This document shows positions 1 to 15,027 of a DNA stretch of 64,000 nucleotides, in pieces. The position numbers and the translations under genes are program-made. Numbering within the stretch: the stretch's first letter is position 1; each line of letters opens with the position of its first letter. This DNA comes from Asterella californica. Taxonomy: Eukaryota > Streptophyta > Marchantiopsida > Marchantiales > Aytoniaceae. Location: NCBI GenBank assembly GCA_036924285.1, contig JAYKYS010000004.1, positions 26,630,001-26,694,000 on the forward strand. The letters run 5' to 3'. The notes under the pieces are model-generated. The model did not search any database. It had not been told where the DNA came from and worked only from the letters and a program-made list of their open reading frames with translations.

Positions 1-944
1 AATTGAGAGGTCTAATGCATGCACGCAAGGTGTCATTGGGTTCAGATCTATGCAAGCTATGCGTTGGTTAAGACGATTTGTGAAGAGGCGGATCAGAGAG
101 TGTGTTCTGAGAGAAATTGAGACGTAGAGAAAGAGTTTAGAGTGCTTCAGTGATATGCGAAGTAGAGTTGGGCCATTCTGGAGTCAGTTTTTCATCACCT
201 ACGACCTGAGGTTGAGTTATTCTTCGTGATCATTGAGCCAAGTTCTTCGTTATTGATGCCTACGTGATCAGGGAGTCTTCACCTACGTATAGAAGAAACT
301 ATACGTGGATTGGATTGTTGGTTTGGGTGTGGTGAGCGAGTTTGAGTCGTAAGGAGTCAATTTATGTCGGTTTTTGCTTCCTCCGAGCAAATTTCTTGCG
401 TGGTTTCGTGAGAGGAACTCCAAAAAACTTGTTTGGAATCTCATTGGATTCAAGGTAGCTATATCTACCTACTAGAGAAGTCTGGTCTCAGATCTGACAA
501 TTTGTTTGGGCGGAGTGCGTGATTTTAAGCTACAAGGAGTTTTTGGAAGTTCGGTAACCTGGGACCTGTTTGCGGACATCTGAAGACATTTTGGCGAAAG
601 AATAAAGTTTTCAGATAAGTTTTTTCGGTTCCTTTGCTAAGATTTTTGTCCTTTTAACTTTGTTAGAGTTCTAGATGGTTATGTACAGCTTGTGGTAGTG
701 AGCTTTAGCTAAGTGCTTGTACATGGACGTTGTTTGGACTTGGGTTTGAATCGTGTGGTACTAATGCAGCTCTTTTTGTTAGCAAAGGGATGTTTCTCTT
801 GCTTTGAACTACGTTTAGATAGTTTTGGGTCCAGATTGAGATTCAAGAATTCGTTTTAGGAGGTTTTGATGCAGATTACATACCACTCTAGTTTGTTTCT
901 CAGTTTTGTGTTCTTAGGGAAAAAGAACATGCAGTGTATCTCAA
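1..944. other. Spacer, no gene recognised
   Basis: No open frame of useful length and no recognisable protein in any frame. The stretch adjoins copia relics and may be untranslated or LTR sequence of the same or another element, but no matching LTR was found for it. Confidence 0.4.
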
Positions 945-2035
945 CCATTTGTTTGTACATGCGTGGATCATCAAGTAACTCACCATCCTCTGCTCCTAGC
1001 TTTATCCCTTGCTCTCATGATGTAACAACGGATTTGCAGTCAAAGCATATCAAATCTCTCAAGCATACTGAGAGCATATTGTTGTTGTACAAGCCAAACA
1101 TCTTTCTCATCTCTAATGAACTCCATAGCAAGGAAGTACTTGAGTTCTTCTAAGTCCATCATCTCGAACTCGGATTTCAAGTGATCCTTGATCTGAGAAA
1201 TAAGCTCCTCATAGTTACCGGTAATGATCAAGTCATCAACATAGATGATGATCACAACAATCCGGTCTCGTATTCTTAATGAATACAAGGTAGAGTCTGA
1301 ACAACAGATGGGAACCAAGAGACTGCAAGTAGGAATTGATGTTTGCATACCATGCTCTTGGTACTTGTTTCAAGAGAGCCTTCGGTAACTTACACACAGA
1401 GAACTTAGGATCCTCATAACTTATAGGTTGCTACATGTAGACCTCCTCCTCAAGATCACCACTGAAGAAAGCATTCTTGAAGTTCATCTGGTGCATTTCC
1501 AACCTTTCTGAGTTGCACCTGCAACTGCGGTTCAAATAGTCATCATCTTTGCAACTAGAGCAAAGGTCTCCTCAAAATCCACTCCATGTTGCTGTGCTAT
1601 CAATCTGACCGTGTACCGACACACAATATCATCCGAGTTGTGCTTGATCTTGAAGACCCACTTGCAACCAATTGTTTTATTACATTCATGTAAGTCCACC
1701 AACTCCCAAGTCTGTTGGTGATGAAGCACAGCAAGTTCAGCTTCCATAGCACTTACCCATTGGGCTTTGTGCATCGTCTCTTCAAGTGAACTCGGTTCTT
1801 GTTCCTTACGAACATTTGTCATATATGCATGGTGTGCAACAAGAAAACCTTCATGCATATACCTACTCACTAGATGTTCTGTCCGTTCAGATTTGAGAGA
1901 GGTAGTCGATGCACTAGTCATCTCCTCTTGCAACTGATCTGACGAAGTATCAAGATCTGAGACAAAGTATCGAATGGATGTGGAATATCTACATACTGGA
2001 CGACTCAAACATACGTTGCAATAGCACTCGCTCAT
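945..2035 (-). pseudogene. Ty1/copia reverse transcriptase relic
   Basis: Read on the minus strand, 2035-1532 gives the start of a copia reverse transcriptase (MHKAQWVSAMEAELAVLHH, then IGCKWVFKIKHNSDD and QQHGVDFEETFA), and 1348-1040 gives the catalytic middle with IYVDDLIITGN, followed by the usual QYALSMLERF stretch. The frame is broken by stops and shifts, and the end runs on to about 945 where the same-family protein is again recognisable. YVDD is the copia form of the catalytic aspartate pair. The next copia piece, from 2,236, lies on the opposite strand, so the element has been rearranged. It is a dead relic. Confidence 0.85.
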
Positions 2036-2235
2036 CCTGTGTAAAAACTACATTAGTTCCACTAGGTTGTGTTACGTTGTCGTATTAGATTTTGCATGAA
2101 AGTTTTCTAGGAAAACACGAGGTTCCTGGTTGTGGAGATATCATGTGCTTAACAGAGACAAGAAAGAGAGAAAGACAAGCACGAGAACGAGTGTCGCAAT
2201 ATATATCAACTCCTAATCTTATCTATCTGATCATC

Positions 2236-2834
2236 ATCATATCAGACTTGAGCTATATTGTCGGTCTACAATCACCATGGATATCACATTTGGAGGGCTC
2301 TGCTACATGAAATTCTCGATGTAGTACATACTTCACTATCAATACGGTGGACCATTATTGTTACATGGCTACACTGATGCTGATTGGACATGGAGTGCCG
2401 ACAAGAGATCCACGTCAGGTTACGCTTTTGGACTTGGAAGCAACCTACAGTTGCTTTGTCATCCACATAAGCATAATACCGAGGAGCAACAAACACAACA
2501 TGCGAATCAATTTGGTTTCATTGTCTGCTGTTTGATTCTGGTGTGAAGTATACAGATCTTGTTGTTGTATATACAAACAATATTAGCAGTATGAAGTTAT
2601 GGAAAACAGCATGTCGTAGCATGGAAAACATGACTTCGTCCTGTTTTCCATGCTAGGACGAAGCACATTGAAGTGCATTGTCATTTCATTAGAGAGAAGG
2701 TTCTTGCAAGAGAGATTGAGCTCAGTTATGTGAGCACAAGAGATCAGGTTCACTAAGACATTGTCTATAGATAAGTTTGATGCTTTCAGACATTGTCTAG
2801 GAGTACATGATGTAGAGTCGAGCTTGAAAGGGAG
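2236..2834 (+). pseudogene. Ty1/copia RNase H relic in opposite orientation
   Basis: On the plus strand, frames near 2,240-2,330 give SDLSYIVGLQSPW, a decayed copia segment that follows the reverse transcriptase. 2,358-2,540 gives LHGYTDADWTWSADKRST, the start of copia RNase H with its first catalytic aspartate. Stops and frameshifts occur throughout. The segment runs into a purine-rich tract (TTGAAAGGGAG) and then an LTR, the normal 3' order for copia. It is inverted relative to the pol piece at 945-2035, pointing to a local inversion or two overlapping insertions. Confidence 0.75.
2617..2655. repeat. Perfect 14-bp inverted repeat
   Basis: TAGCATGGAAAACA at 2617-2630 is mirrored by its exact reverse complement at 2642-2655 with an 11-base loop. 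It lies inside the copia relic and may be a chance fold or a local foldback. Confidence 0.6.
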
Positions 2835-3069
2835 TGTTAATATAGTCCCAAGCTCTAAAGATCAACGGCTAATATAAGCAGGAGTGGTTAGGATAGTTAC
2901 ATACAGTTAGTTAGAGGACTAACCCAACATTAAGGTTTCCTTTATACTCATCTCCACTACATATACATGGAGAGGCAAAGCCTCTACCATCTTATTCTTA
3001 TTTTTTACTTCCTTGTCTACTCGCTCTTTCTTCTTGGAGTGTCTTTCTAGAAGTATCAATCTTTTTACA
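2835..3069 (+). repeat. Copia LTR (3' LTR of the left relic)
   Basis: Starts TGTTAATATAG just after a polypurine tract and ends CTTTTTACA, so it has TG...CA ends over about 235 bp. It matches in reverse complement the LTRs at 36,947-37,165 and 47,793-48,026: shared blocks include the TTAGTTAG run, the TATATACATGGAGA block and the GTATCAATC tail. The partner 5' LTR is not visible in the window. Confidence 0.8.
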
Positions 3070-4940
3070 TCATCAAAGTTTGTTAAATATAAATCACTCG
3101 CATTATCGTGAATCTCTTGCCACAGCAAGCGCTCACATTTTTCAATGTCTCAAAGTTTCACACAAATGTAAGTGGAACTATAATGTCACCTGCAGTGAAT
3201 GCTACATTTCAAATCAGTGTCCTCATAGAAAACTTGTTCACAAATAAATTGGAAGCTTCTTGTGTGATGATTTGATATTCTCCACGAGAGAAAATTTCTT
3301 CCTTCTCGAGTTCTCAAGTTCCATCTTTTCATAAATAACACAACTAACAATTAGCATCTACTCATAACACCTGAAAAATAACAACGATGGAAAACATAAA
3401 CTTCAGAACCAAGGAAGAAGAAGGAATTGCCAAGACATTCTTTGGTGTATGCTCAACATAAAATTATATATACATTAATTTGTATTTCATACATAATATA
3501 CATTTCCTTATTTTCTCATCGATCGACTTGTACGTGCATCTAAGTACATGTGATATTTGTGTTTCGATGATGATATAATGTTTTAGGAATAAGTGATCAA
3601 ATCAAGTAAAAACACATCCTCTCATAGAATGGATAAGTTTAATATGAAATTTTATACCCAGCAGTTGTCAATTAAGATGAGATATTACAATTTTCATGGT
3701 CTTTAAGAACCGCTCTTCATTAACTATTTTTGTACATTAGTTCTAGGAGGAATCACTTTTCATACTTCTGAGGAAACACTTACATGTAAACATTTAATTA
3801 AGAACCCGTATATTGTTTACTAATTAGTTTTTCAAAGTTCTGTCTTTTCTAACAAAATAAAAAATATTGTAAATACATGATTTTATAGTAAAAAAAGTAC
3901 CATTTATTTAAAATGAATACAATAAAATTTATGTTATATCTTATCTTAACATGATTAGTAAAATTTAAAAATTGTGTGATGTGTTAAGACATTGATTATA
4001 CAATTACTGGGAAAAAATTGTTGATGGTTCATATCTTGCTCATAGTTCTAGAGATCATGTATTTGAGCTTGAGTTAGGCTACACATGGATTTTTATTCTG
4101 CTTATTGTGAATCAGAATATCATAGAATAAGTTATATATCAGTTGTGAAATTAACATTGAATATTTCGTGTAACTTAAGGTTTTTCTAAAAGCTAATGCA
4201 ATAAAGCTAAGTATAATTTAAGATTTTATGCTAAGAGGATGCGCTTTTTCAATACCATACCAACAATTTATATTTCATAGTTTTATCTAAACTATGAACT
4301 TTAAGTAATCTAATTAGTTGATATATGTTGACTTAGATAAACTAATATTATACTTTAATTCCATAATATAGATCAAAAGTGACGTCTTAATATGTTTAGA
4401 AACTGCTCTAATGGTATAATTACTATTTTTATAAATATAAGAATTTTAGATATAAAATAGCATATTTTAGAATCAATGTTTTCTTAAAAGTTGTGAACAA
4501 ACTTACTAAAATATTATTATTTTACTTACACATCTTGTCAATGAATAACAACAGTGAACAGCTCAATCTTACATACTAGGATCTCTAAGAATGTCATGAT
4601 TTCTAATTTTGTAGGAGACAAATTATTCATAACAAGCAGCCATACAAGCTCCAAAGAACTCTCCATACTTTGTCAAGGCTTGCGCTCACTACGCTCACTA
4701 CAAGTATAGACTCTTTGTTGTGAGAATGTTCCATCTATTATTCTACAAAAGTACCAGTACAAACAAGATACATCGACGATAAATAGACAAGAAACAGAAA
4801 CCAATTTGTTTTCTATTTCACTGAATTCAAATTTTCCAGAGAACTGAATAAGCACCGAAACTGTAAAGTTCGAGAGGGAAGGGAAACAAACAAGCGGGGA
4901 AGCACGAATTCTGTTTTTAGGGCGAAGGCAAGGTCACGAG
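3070..4940. other. AT-rich spacer
   Basis: Very AT-rich with only short chance frames. No gene, RNA or transposon end was recognised. Confidence 0.5.
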
Positions 4941-4949
4941 TAAGGCGCA

Positions 4950-5226
4950 GCGAAGAATTATTCAATTAGTGAATAATTTATTTTTTCCGAAATTGCTATT
5001 TTGGAAATACCTGAAAACGCAAGTAGAATAAGAAATAACCCATACACCTTGACCCCAGCGATGCGCTTCAAAACATACAAGTACGAGAACCAGTGTTCAT
5101 TACACCACTCATATACACTAATTAATTTAGTATCTAACCCTTCCGGCAAGAAGGGTTAGGTATTAAATTAAACCCTTGCTTATTTGCCTCCTCCATCAGA
5201 AGATGGAGAAGGTGAATAAGCAAGGA
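4950..5226 (+). repeat. Dispersed hairpin repeat, copy 1
   Basis: Copy of a repeat family seen at least ten times in the window. It has a core near AACCCATA (about 5,038) and GATGCGCTTCA, followed by two hairpins. Hairpin 1 spans 5122-5171 with arms TAACCCTTC and GAAGGGTTA extended by an AT-rich stem. Hairpin 2 spans 5174-5225, with arms from CCTTGCTTATT and CTCCATC pairing to GATGGAG and AATAAGCAAGG. Arm differences are mostly G:U compatible. The family is not one I recognise. Confidence 0.7.
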
Positions 5227-5740
5227 ATCTGTACAATCTATTCGAGCATGCTTATTGCAATAGGCGTAAAGATAGGTTAAGATGTTCTATACAGAAAACT
5301 TCTTCCAAATAAAGAGTGACATGCGGTTGGTTTTGAAGACGAGGGTGAAAGAAGTCACCCTTGAGCAAACAACAAGAAGTTAGACACTCGAAACCAAATA
5401 GTATAATAATAGTAATCATCATTTGAAGATTAGTTATGCAATATCTTATGTTCTTAGTCCATACCGCTGGCTTGCACCCATGTGCCCTCATGATACCAAT
5501 CAAATTAACGAAGTTTTGTTAAAACGTAAAATAATTTTCCAGTAAACCTTTGACAAATAAAAGAACGTAACTTGAAATTGTATCCATACCCTTAGTTTTT
5601 CCATTGGAGCGTTTCTACCCTAATGGAATGCGAGCCTTACGTCTAGTCAGTTGAGTCCCTAGATGGATTTCCTAACGAGTGAAGTTAGCATTTCATGCCT
5701 TCTTTTCAGTAAACCTCGGTATGAATAATAGGCATTGCTA

Positions 5741-6073
5741 ACGTCCTTGTACAGTGAATTTCGTTTTCTCTTATCAGAAAGCCTGTAAGTGTTATAAAAA
5801 TATATTATACTAAATTAAAATAAAAAATTAAAATCATTTATAAACATTATGTGCTAGTCAGTCCCGTAGTAGCAAACTCATCTGGAGAGAACCCATAAGC
5901 GAATAAAGGGCCGTTGTGCTCCTAGGGGTATAAGTCCAGAGGAATAATTGTGAAACAACGCTGTTTACCGAGGACATTAAATAACGTTCTAACCTTTCTC
6001 TTCGGAAAGGTTAGAACATTATTTATTCAGTGTAGACCCATGTACACTTGAATGTACATGGGTGAATAAATAA
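5741..6073 (+). repeat. Dispersed hairpin repeat, copy 2
   Basis: Begins at CTTGTACAGTGAATTT, contains the core AACCCATAAGCGAA near 5,890, and ends in two hairpins. Hairpin 1 (5979-6024) pairs GTTCTAACCTTTC with GAAAGGTTAGAAC. Hairpin 2 (6019-6073) pairs CCCATGTACA with TGTACATGGG inside a perfect outer stem TTATTTATTCA / TGAATAAATAA. The stem bases differ from copy 1 yet still pair. Confidence 0.75.
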
Positions 6074-7980
6074 GCAATAATAATAATGCATCCAAAGTGC
6101 ACAATTGCTCAGGGCACGGAAAAAGACAACCGGTTTGTGAGGATGATAAATTATGAGTTCTCATTCGTTGATCATCTTGTTTCATGGTCAGCTGACATGT
6201 TTCACTTGTCAGAATTGACTATATTGAAATGAAATTTTTACTGTATTGATTATTTTTCTGCAGATGCACCTCTTACGTGAGAAGTGAGAGGCCCGATGCA
6301 TTGCTGTCCAAGAACTATATTCGACAACCATAGATAATTTTTGTACATACTAAAGTTACTTCAGTGGTCATTGTCTTGGTTTGAACGTCCAACGTCGAGA
6401 GTTCAAGTCTGGGCCATCCAAGATAAGAGTAGAACTGCTTCCAGACGGATGAAGGGGGTTCTACTAATGATCAGCATCGTCTACGCAACCCACAAATAAT
6501 CAACTACTTCTTACAATATCAAAATATACCAGAAAAAATCCACTGGATCCACACCGTGAAAGGGGTCCGTACTAAAATCAATATGACCTAGACGGCATGG
6601 TCATTGGCCGGGACAAAAAATAATTCATTCCAACACGAAAATAATTCATCCCAGTAGAGCCTCGAAGCTGGAAGAGACCATAATGCCAGGAAGTAAACTA
6701 GTAAAGCAGCCATACAGTGAGTAATACAAGTGCTCCTGGTAGTACAGTAAATCGCATTTTACCGGTCCGCTTTCAGAAGACTGAGAAATTTAACGTTATG
6801 CAAAATATAGTTCTGGTGATTACGTGATCATCTCAACATGGAATTTACAAAAGCCGGAATGAAATTAAAGCTATTTATTAGCTTTATAGGCTGTGATTGA
6901 TCTAAAAAAGAACTACTTAGAACTCATCGAGAAATGTTACTATGAAGATTTCAGGGGGTTTTTTGGAACTGAAGATAATCTTTTCTTCGGACTCAAAGTA
7001 CACTGTGAGAGAAAATGATTTTTCTTTTTCATGCTTTTATACCCATGAGGTTTAACTTGTCTCATCCACATATCAATTATTAAGAATTTGTGATCTACAT
7101 TTACGAACGAAAGCAATTTTAGCTCATGAAAGTGGAATATGGATTTATGTGTTTTAAAAGTAAATGCACAAAATTTTTGCTTAGCTCAAATAATATGTAT
7201 GCTTCTTGAGTATGAGAGCAGAGAAAAGAAAAAAGACAAGAAGAAAAAAGAAACATAACTCCTACGAAGATTAGTTTTTGTTTCACCTTGCATATTCGTC
7301 CTCTTCTAAGTTCTGAAAAGAGAAAAATACATAACTTTTAATGTATGTATTAATCCTTCATCTTGGAAAGGTTAATGCATTAATTAAAAACACTTGGATT
7401 GAATATTGTTCTTCGACATAAAGGGGATTTTATATGGAAGCGTAGCATACGCTTTGTTCACTCCATTTACAGTTTTATAGCTATCAACAACCAGGTGTAC
7501 ATTATACGCAGACAAGCCTCGTAAGGTGAGGGGTGAATTATTGACTTTAGAAGTTTAAATTTAATTATCTGGATTATAGAGAAGTTTTGCTTTCTATTTT
7601 TTGATGTTCTCGAAAGTCGCATCATTAGTATGCGGAATGACTTTTCAAGAAACTGATCCGTTCTCTGCATAATGTATTTTTCAGGAAGCCAACAGTAGGA
7701 AAAACCAGTTTCCAGTCAACCATTTTTGATAATTGTCTCAACGTTTATATTTTTCCTTCTCTCATCCAAAACGTGACTTTGGATGCATATCTGGTCATAT
7801 GCATCCAAAGAGTTAATTCTACATTCACATAATACATACAAGTATTTTGAATAGATGAATCTTAGTTGATATTCTATTTAATTTATGTTAATAATAAATA
7901 GATAAATACCATATAAAAAGTTCAGTAAAAATATATTATGAAATCAAATATTTTAATAAATATTAACCAAAGAGAATGAT
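6074..7980. other. AT-rich spacer with recurring short motif
   Basis: No gene seen. The motif ATGCATCCAAAG occurs at about 6,088 and again near 7,798, where it faces an inverted copy (CTTTGGATGCAT). Variants recur at about 16,523 and 21,378, often followed by a purine-rich stretch and GACAA. A weak hairpin of the dispersed family (TTAATCCTTCATC...) lies near 7,345-7,385. Confidence 0.4.
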
Positions 7981-7984
7981 AAAC

Positions 7985-8199
7985 AAAAACAAAACATATC
8001 CCATAAGGCACGACCAGACAGGAATGTCTCAAAAAGTACAAGTCTAAGATCCATTAATACAATGTGTGTTTAATTTATTACCTAACCTTTCCGAGAGGAA
8101 GGGTTAGATAATAATATAATAATTCGACAATTAAGAGGCAAATATCCGGTCTATATGTCCAGTCTCTTGTCTCCTCCATCTTCCTGATGGTGGAGGTGA
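7985..8199 (+). repeat. Dispersed hairpin repeat, copy 3
   Basis: Core ATCCCATAAGGCACGACC near 8,000; hairpin 1 at 8070-8116 (CCTAACCTTTCC against GGAAGGGTTAG); hairpin 2 at about 8141-8199 (CTCCTCCATC against GATGGTGGAGG within GCAAATA/TTATTTGC). Hairpin 2 ends in GAGGTGAG, a variant of the GGTGAATA seen in other copies. Confidence 0.65.
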
Positions 8200-8228
8200 G
8201 TTATTTGCATGGGTGCTTCACTCAGCTC

Positions 8229-8570
8229 ATAATATCCTTCCCCACTGTCTTGTACATTGAATTTTATGTTCTCGAAAAATATAGAAATATGATAAAGAAA
8301 TATTGTAATAAATTATTATAAAAAATCAAATTAATTTTTAATTGATATATGTTAACCAGTCTCGGAGTTACCAACTGATCCAAATATAAATCATAAGTGA
8401 AGATCGGACTGATACGCTGTTGGATATATAATTTCAACATAATGTTATTCAAAAATATCATTTTATGAAAATATTAATTTATGCTCTAACTTTTTCATCA
8501 AAAAGATTAAAATATAAATTAATGTACACTTCATGTACACTTTTAAGTTTACATGAGGTGAATAAACATG
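8229..8570 (+). repeat. Dispersed hairpin repeat, copy 4
   Basis: Starts at ATCCTTCCCCACTGTC and CTTGTACATTGAATTT like copies 2 and 7, has a core ATCATAAGTGAAG near 8,388, a decayed hairpin 1 at about 8473-8520, and hairpin 2 built on TGTACACTT repeats ending GAGGTGAATAAACATGC. Confidence 0.65.
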
Positions 8571-8579
8571 CTCATCAAT

Positions 8580-8900
8580 TTCGGTAGTTTTGTTCTCTTT
8601 ATATTATAAAAAATATTATAACTATTATATAGATATTTTAAATTAAATCTAATAAAAGTAAAAGTAAAAAGTAAAAAATTAGTTGTTTCAAGAACTACAG
8701 AAACGTTGTTAGAAAATCCATAAGTGAAGTGCAGGACTATGCGCTTCAGAGAGTAGAAGTGCGGGAGCCTACTTGATCAAAATAATATATTCATTAATAC
8801 ATTAATTTATTACTTAACTCTTCTGATGAAAAAAACTAGGTAATAAATTAAACTTGCAGCACTATTCTATCTTCAGATGGAAGAGGTGAATAAACAAGCT
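8580..8900 (+). repeat. Dispersed hairpin repeat, copy 5
   Basis: Directly follows copy 4 in the same orientation. Core AATCCATAAGTGAAG near 8,716 with GGACTATGCGCTTCAG; hairpin 1 at about 8800-8853 (AATTTATTACTTAAC against TAGGTAATAAATT); then a weak hairpin 2 ending GAGGTGAATAAACAAGC. Confidence 0.65.
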
Positions 8901-9469
8901 TAATATACTCCTTTACAACTTTTCGATGCAAAGGCGCTGCTTATCCCGAACTTACCTCTACAAAATAAGAGGCGCAAATTGCTGGGTGCGAATACAGCTC
9001 ATCCACCTCCTAGGTGCAATTGAATTACCTTGCCACATGACATATATATTTGCTGACAGGGCAGTGAAGCCTGCAAGCAGGATCTACTGTAGTCAGCGTA
9101 CGTGGTGACGAGCCGTGCCGCTTTGCACGTACTGTTAATGTAAGCAGAAGATGTGGGTAAGAAAGAGGCGAAAGTGGATTACGGTCATCCCTTTGATTCT
9201 GCACCCGAGTCTCTCGTCTCATTGGATGATGACTCTCCCCTCGTCTCTCTCTGTGAGTCCGATGAGTATATACGCACTTTTGCTTTGGCCTTCGGGTGGT
9301 CCAACACCAACAATTCAAGCATCGGAACTCCACTTCCAGAAGACAGAATCAGTCTAATATCGCACTATTCCCTTTCGTGCCCTCATCGCCTCGGAGTGCT
9401 GGCTCTGCTAGTGCTTTCGGGCTTGGCTTGTAAGAGTTGGGGAAATCTGTGGGAGTTGGAACTTGAGAA
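8901..9469 (+). promoter_or_regulatory. Upstream region of HEMB
   Basis: GC content rises here compared with the spacer to the left, as expected near a gene. A TATATAT string sits near 9,043, but nothing shows that it is the TATA box. The start of transcription cannot be placed from sequence alone. Short open frames here look like chance. Confidence 0.35.
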
Positions 9470-12880
<3,411 letters not shown>

Positions 12881-14667
12881 ATATATTCTCTGAAACCTGA
12901 TTTTACGCTCACCATTTTGTTCCCGTCCCTCAGAAGCGCAGACGATCGGGCTAGGCGTGTTTTAGATTAGTCACTATATTAGAGTTTAACGATCCACTCA
13001 TCAGTGTAGAGCATTCCGTTTGATTAAGACGATGCACGTATAGAGCAAGGTTACATCAACCCTTGCTAGCTTTGTAGACTGCACTTGAGAGTAGGTCCCA
13101 TTGGAGCAAGCACCTCGCATGGAGGAGACTTTGTACAGATTGAGGAAATTATTTTCTGGAAGTTGGTGAATTTTCGCTCAAAACGCTCGTGGTCACAGCT
13201 GTCAGACAATCGTCTCGGCTCATTACTTTTTCTCCGTCGCTTAGGCTTGTCCCCTCAAGACGACGGCTGGTTCTGCATCTGTGTTTCCTGTATGCATGTC
13301 CTTAAGAACTCATTTCACCAGTTTTTGTGGCGCAAAACCACTGACTGATTCAGGCGCCTTGAACTAGTAGGTCATAGTTTACGACCAAGTGATAGCAGTA
13401 ACAATTCGAGATTAACAGGGTACCTTGGACTGAAAGAGGTGTCGAAAAGATTGAAAGCCACTTTTTGTGTACACTTCCGGAAGGGTTAACTTTTGTATAA
13501 CTCGGTTCTCCAAGCTGTCAACGCCATTTGTGTTTCAAGTATGAACCGCGAAGAAGAGCGCTGTTTCCTTAACCCCTTGGAAAAGATTACAGGGAAACCT
13601 GCATTTGACCACAAGATTAGAATTCTTTGAAACTTTCAGACGCCCAAAACTACGATGAGGATCGGAATGTACGTGCATCATCTGATAGAATTAGCGGTGT
13701 GAAGCTTTTCACGCAAAGCAGTATTACGATGGTCAGAGGAGAACGAGTACATTCTCTAATAGAGGCTAAAGTCAATCAGGTATCCGCTAATGGGATTTTT
13801 TTCCTCAAACTTACTTTACTAAGTCACGATAACGGTTTCTCTCTTTCAATATAACAAATCTATGCTTTCCACGCAACGTCAAGAGGAATTGGCACAGATC
13901 TTAGAAAACGTCACCAGAGAGACACACACAAAATAGTGAAAAATTCGTGAATGTGGCACTGATCGTCGTAATTAGTATAGCCTTCTTAATTACTGTGAGA
14001 GATTTTTGTCAAGTCCACACAAGTATTAGTCTGGTCCATACAAGTAACTAATCCACACTAATATTATACAAAACAACTAACACAGATTGTATTCATTACA
14101 AGGTTCTAACATTAATAAGGCAATCGTCTACTAATACTTATGAACGAAGTATAATGTTATGGATTTTCTTGATCACACAAAGTTATGAGAAGTAATGTTT
14201 ATGTAGCTAGTTTAACTCTCTACGAATAACAGGAAGGATATATTCATACAGAAGTATTTTGGGAACACTCGAAACTGAAATTAAGAAAGGAGAAGAAAAA
14301 TGATAAGTCATACGAAGTCTCATCTACACTAATTTTTATCTCATCTCCAGTCATATTGAACTCATATTGATTACTAAAATATCCTTGATACTGTTAATGT
14401 GATAGATAAAATTTCTTAAGAGAAAAAACTGGTTTCCACACTAACGGAGGTGGTCGATCATAGTGAAACCCACACATCAATTAATATGTATGGAGTTTGT
14501 CTATCCTCACTGATTCGTATTCTACACTAATTCTGAACTCATACTAATAACGATGAACGATATATATCGTTCTAGCAATTATGATTAACAAAACTGAAAT
14601 GGCAAGTTCAAAATATTTACTCAAAATCGTGTATCCGAGATACAAGAACAATCTTATTCAATTAACA
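12881..14667. other. 3' flank of HEMB and spacer
   Basis: The first few hundred bases are probably 3' UTR. Frames of 75-87 codons near 13,085-13,350 and 13,627-13,850 have no recognisable domain. I cannot exclude a small unrecognised gene at 13.0-13.9 kb, where base composition stays gene-like; beyond 13.9 kb it is AT-rich. Confidence 0.35.
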
Positions 14668-15027
14668 TGGCACGTCAGTTTAGCACCTCGGCTAGGTTAG
14701 TCTCGTTAGGGTGAGTTCTTGAGCTAGCCCCACTAGGGGTATACTTCGTAGGTAGGGCTTGTAGGTTTCAGTTTTTCGAGTTGAGTCTTCAAGCTCTTGG
14801 ATATGATGGATCGTCTTGTGACCGTAATGTGGATTCTTTGATGCACAGAGTGGATTTGACTCGACTTTAGTGTTTGTGTAGTGCCGGTTGGCATGATGGA
14901 GTGAGTATAGATTTTTATTATTGTGATACACTTGTGTATGTGTATGACATCTTCCAGATGTTATGTGTATGTGTGGGGTATCTCTGACAGCAATGTATGT
15001 TGTGAGACGATGTGTATGCACACGACA
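14668..15027 (+). repeat. Degenerate solo LTR of the gypsy methyltransferase family
   Basis: Starts TGGCACGTCAGTTTAGC and ends GCACACGACA. It follows the 51,308-51,708 LTR (opposite strand) from end to end: the CGGCTAGGTTAG block, the CCCACTAGGGGTA block, then ACACTTGTGTATGTG and the GACGATGTGTATGC end. It is diverged and has no internal region, so it is an old solo LTR. It sets the normal module order of this LTR: long module B then short module A. No 5-bp target duplication is obvious. Confidence 0.8.

Noticed and set aside
5122..5225. Paired hairpins considered as intrinsic terminators
   Set aside because: They lack T tracts, lie far from genes, and occur in both orientations as part of a repeat in a eukaryotic genome.
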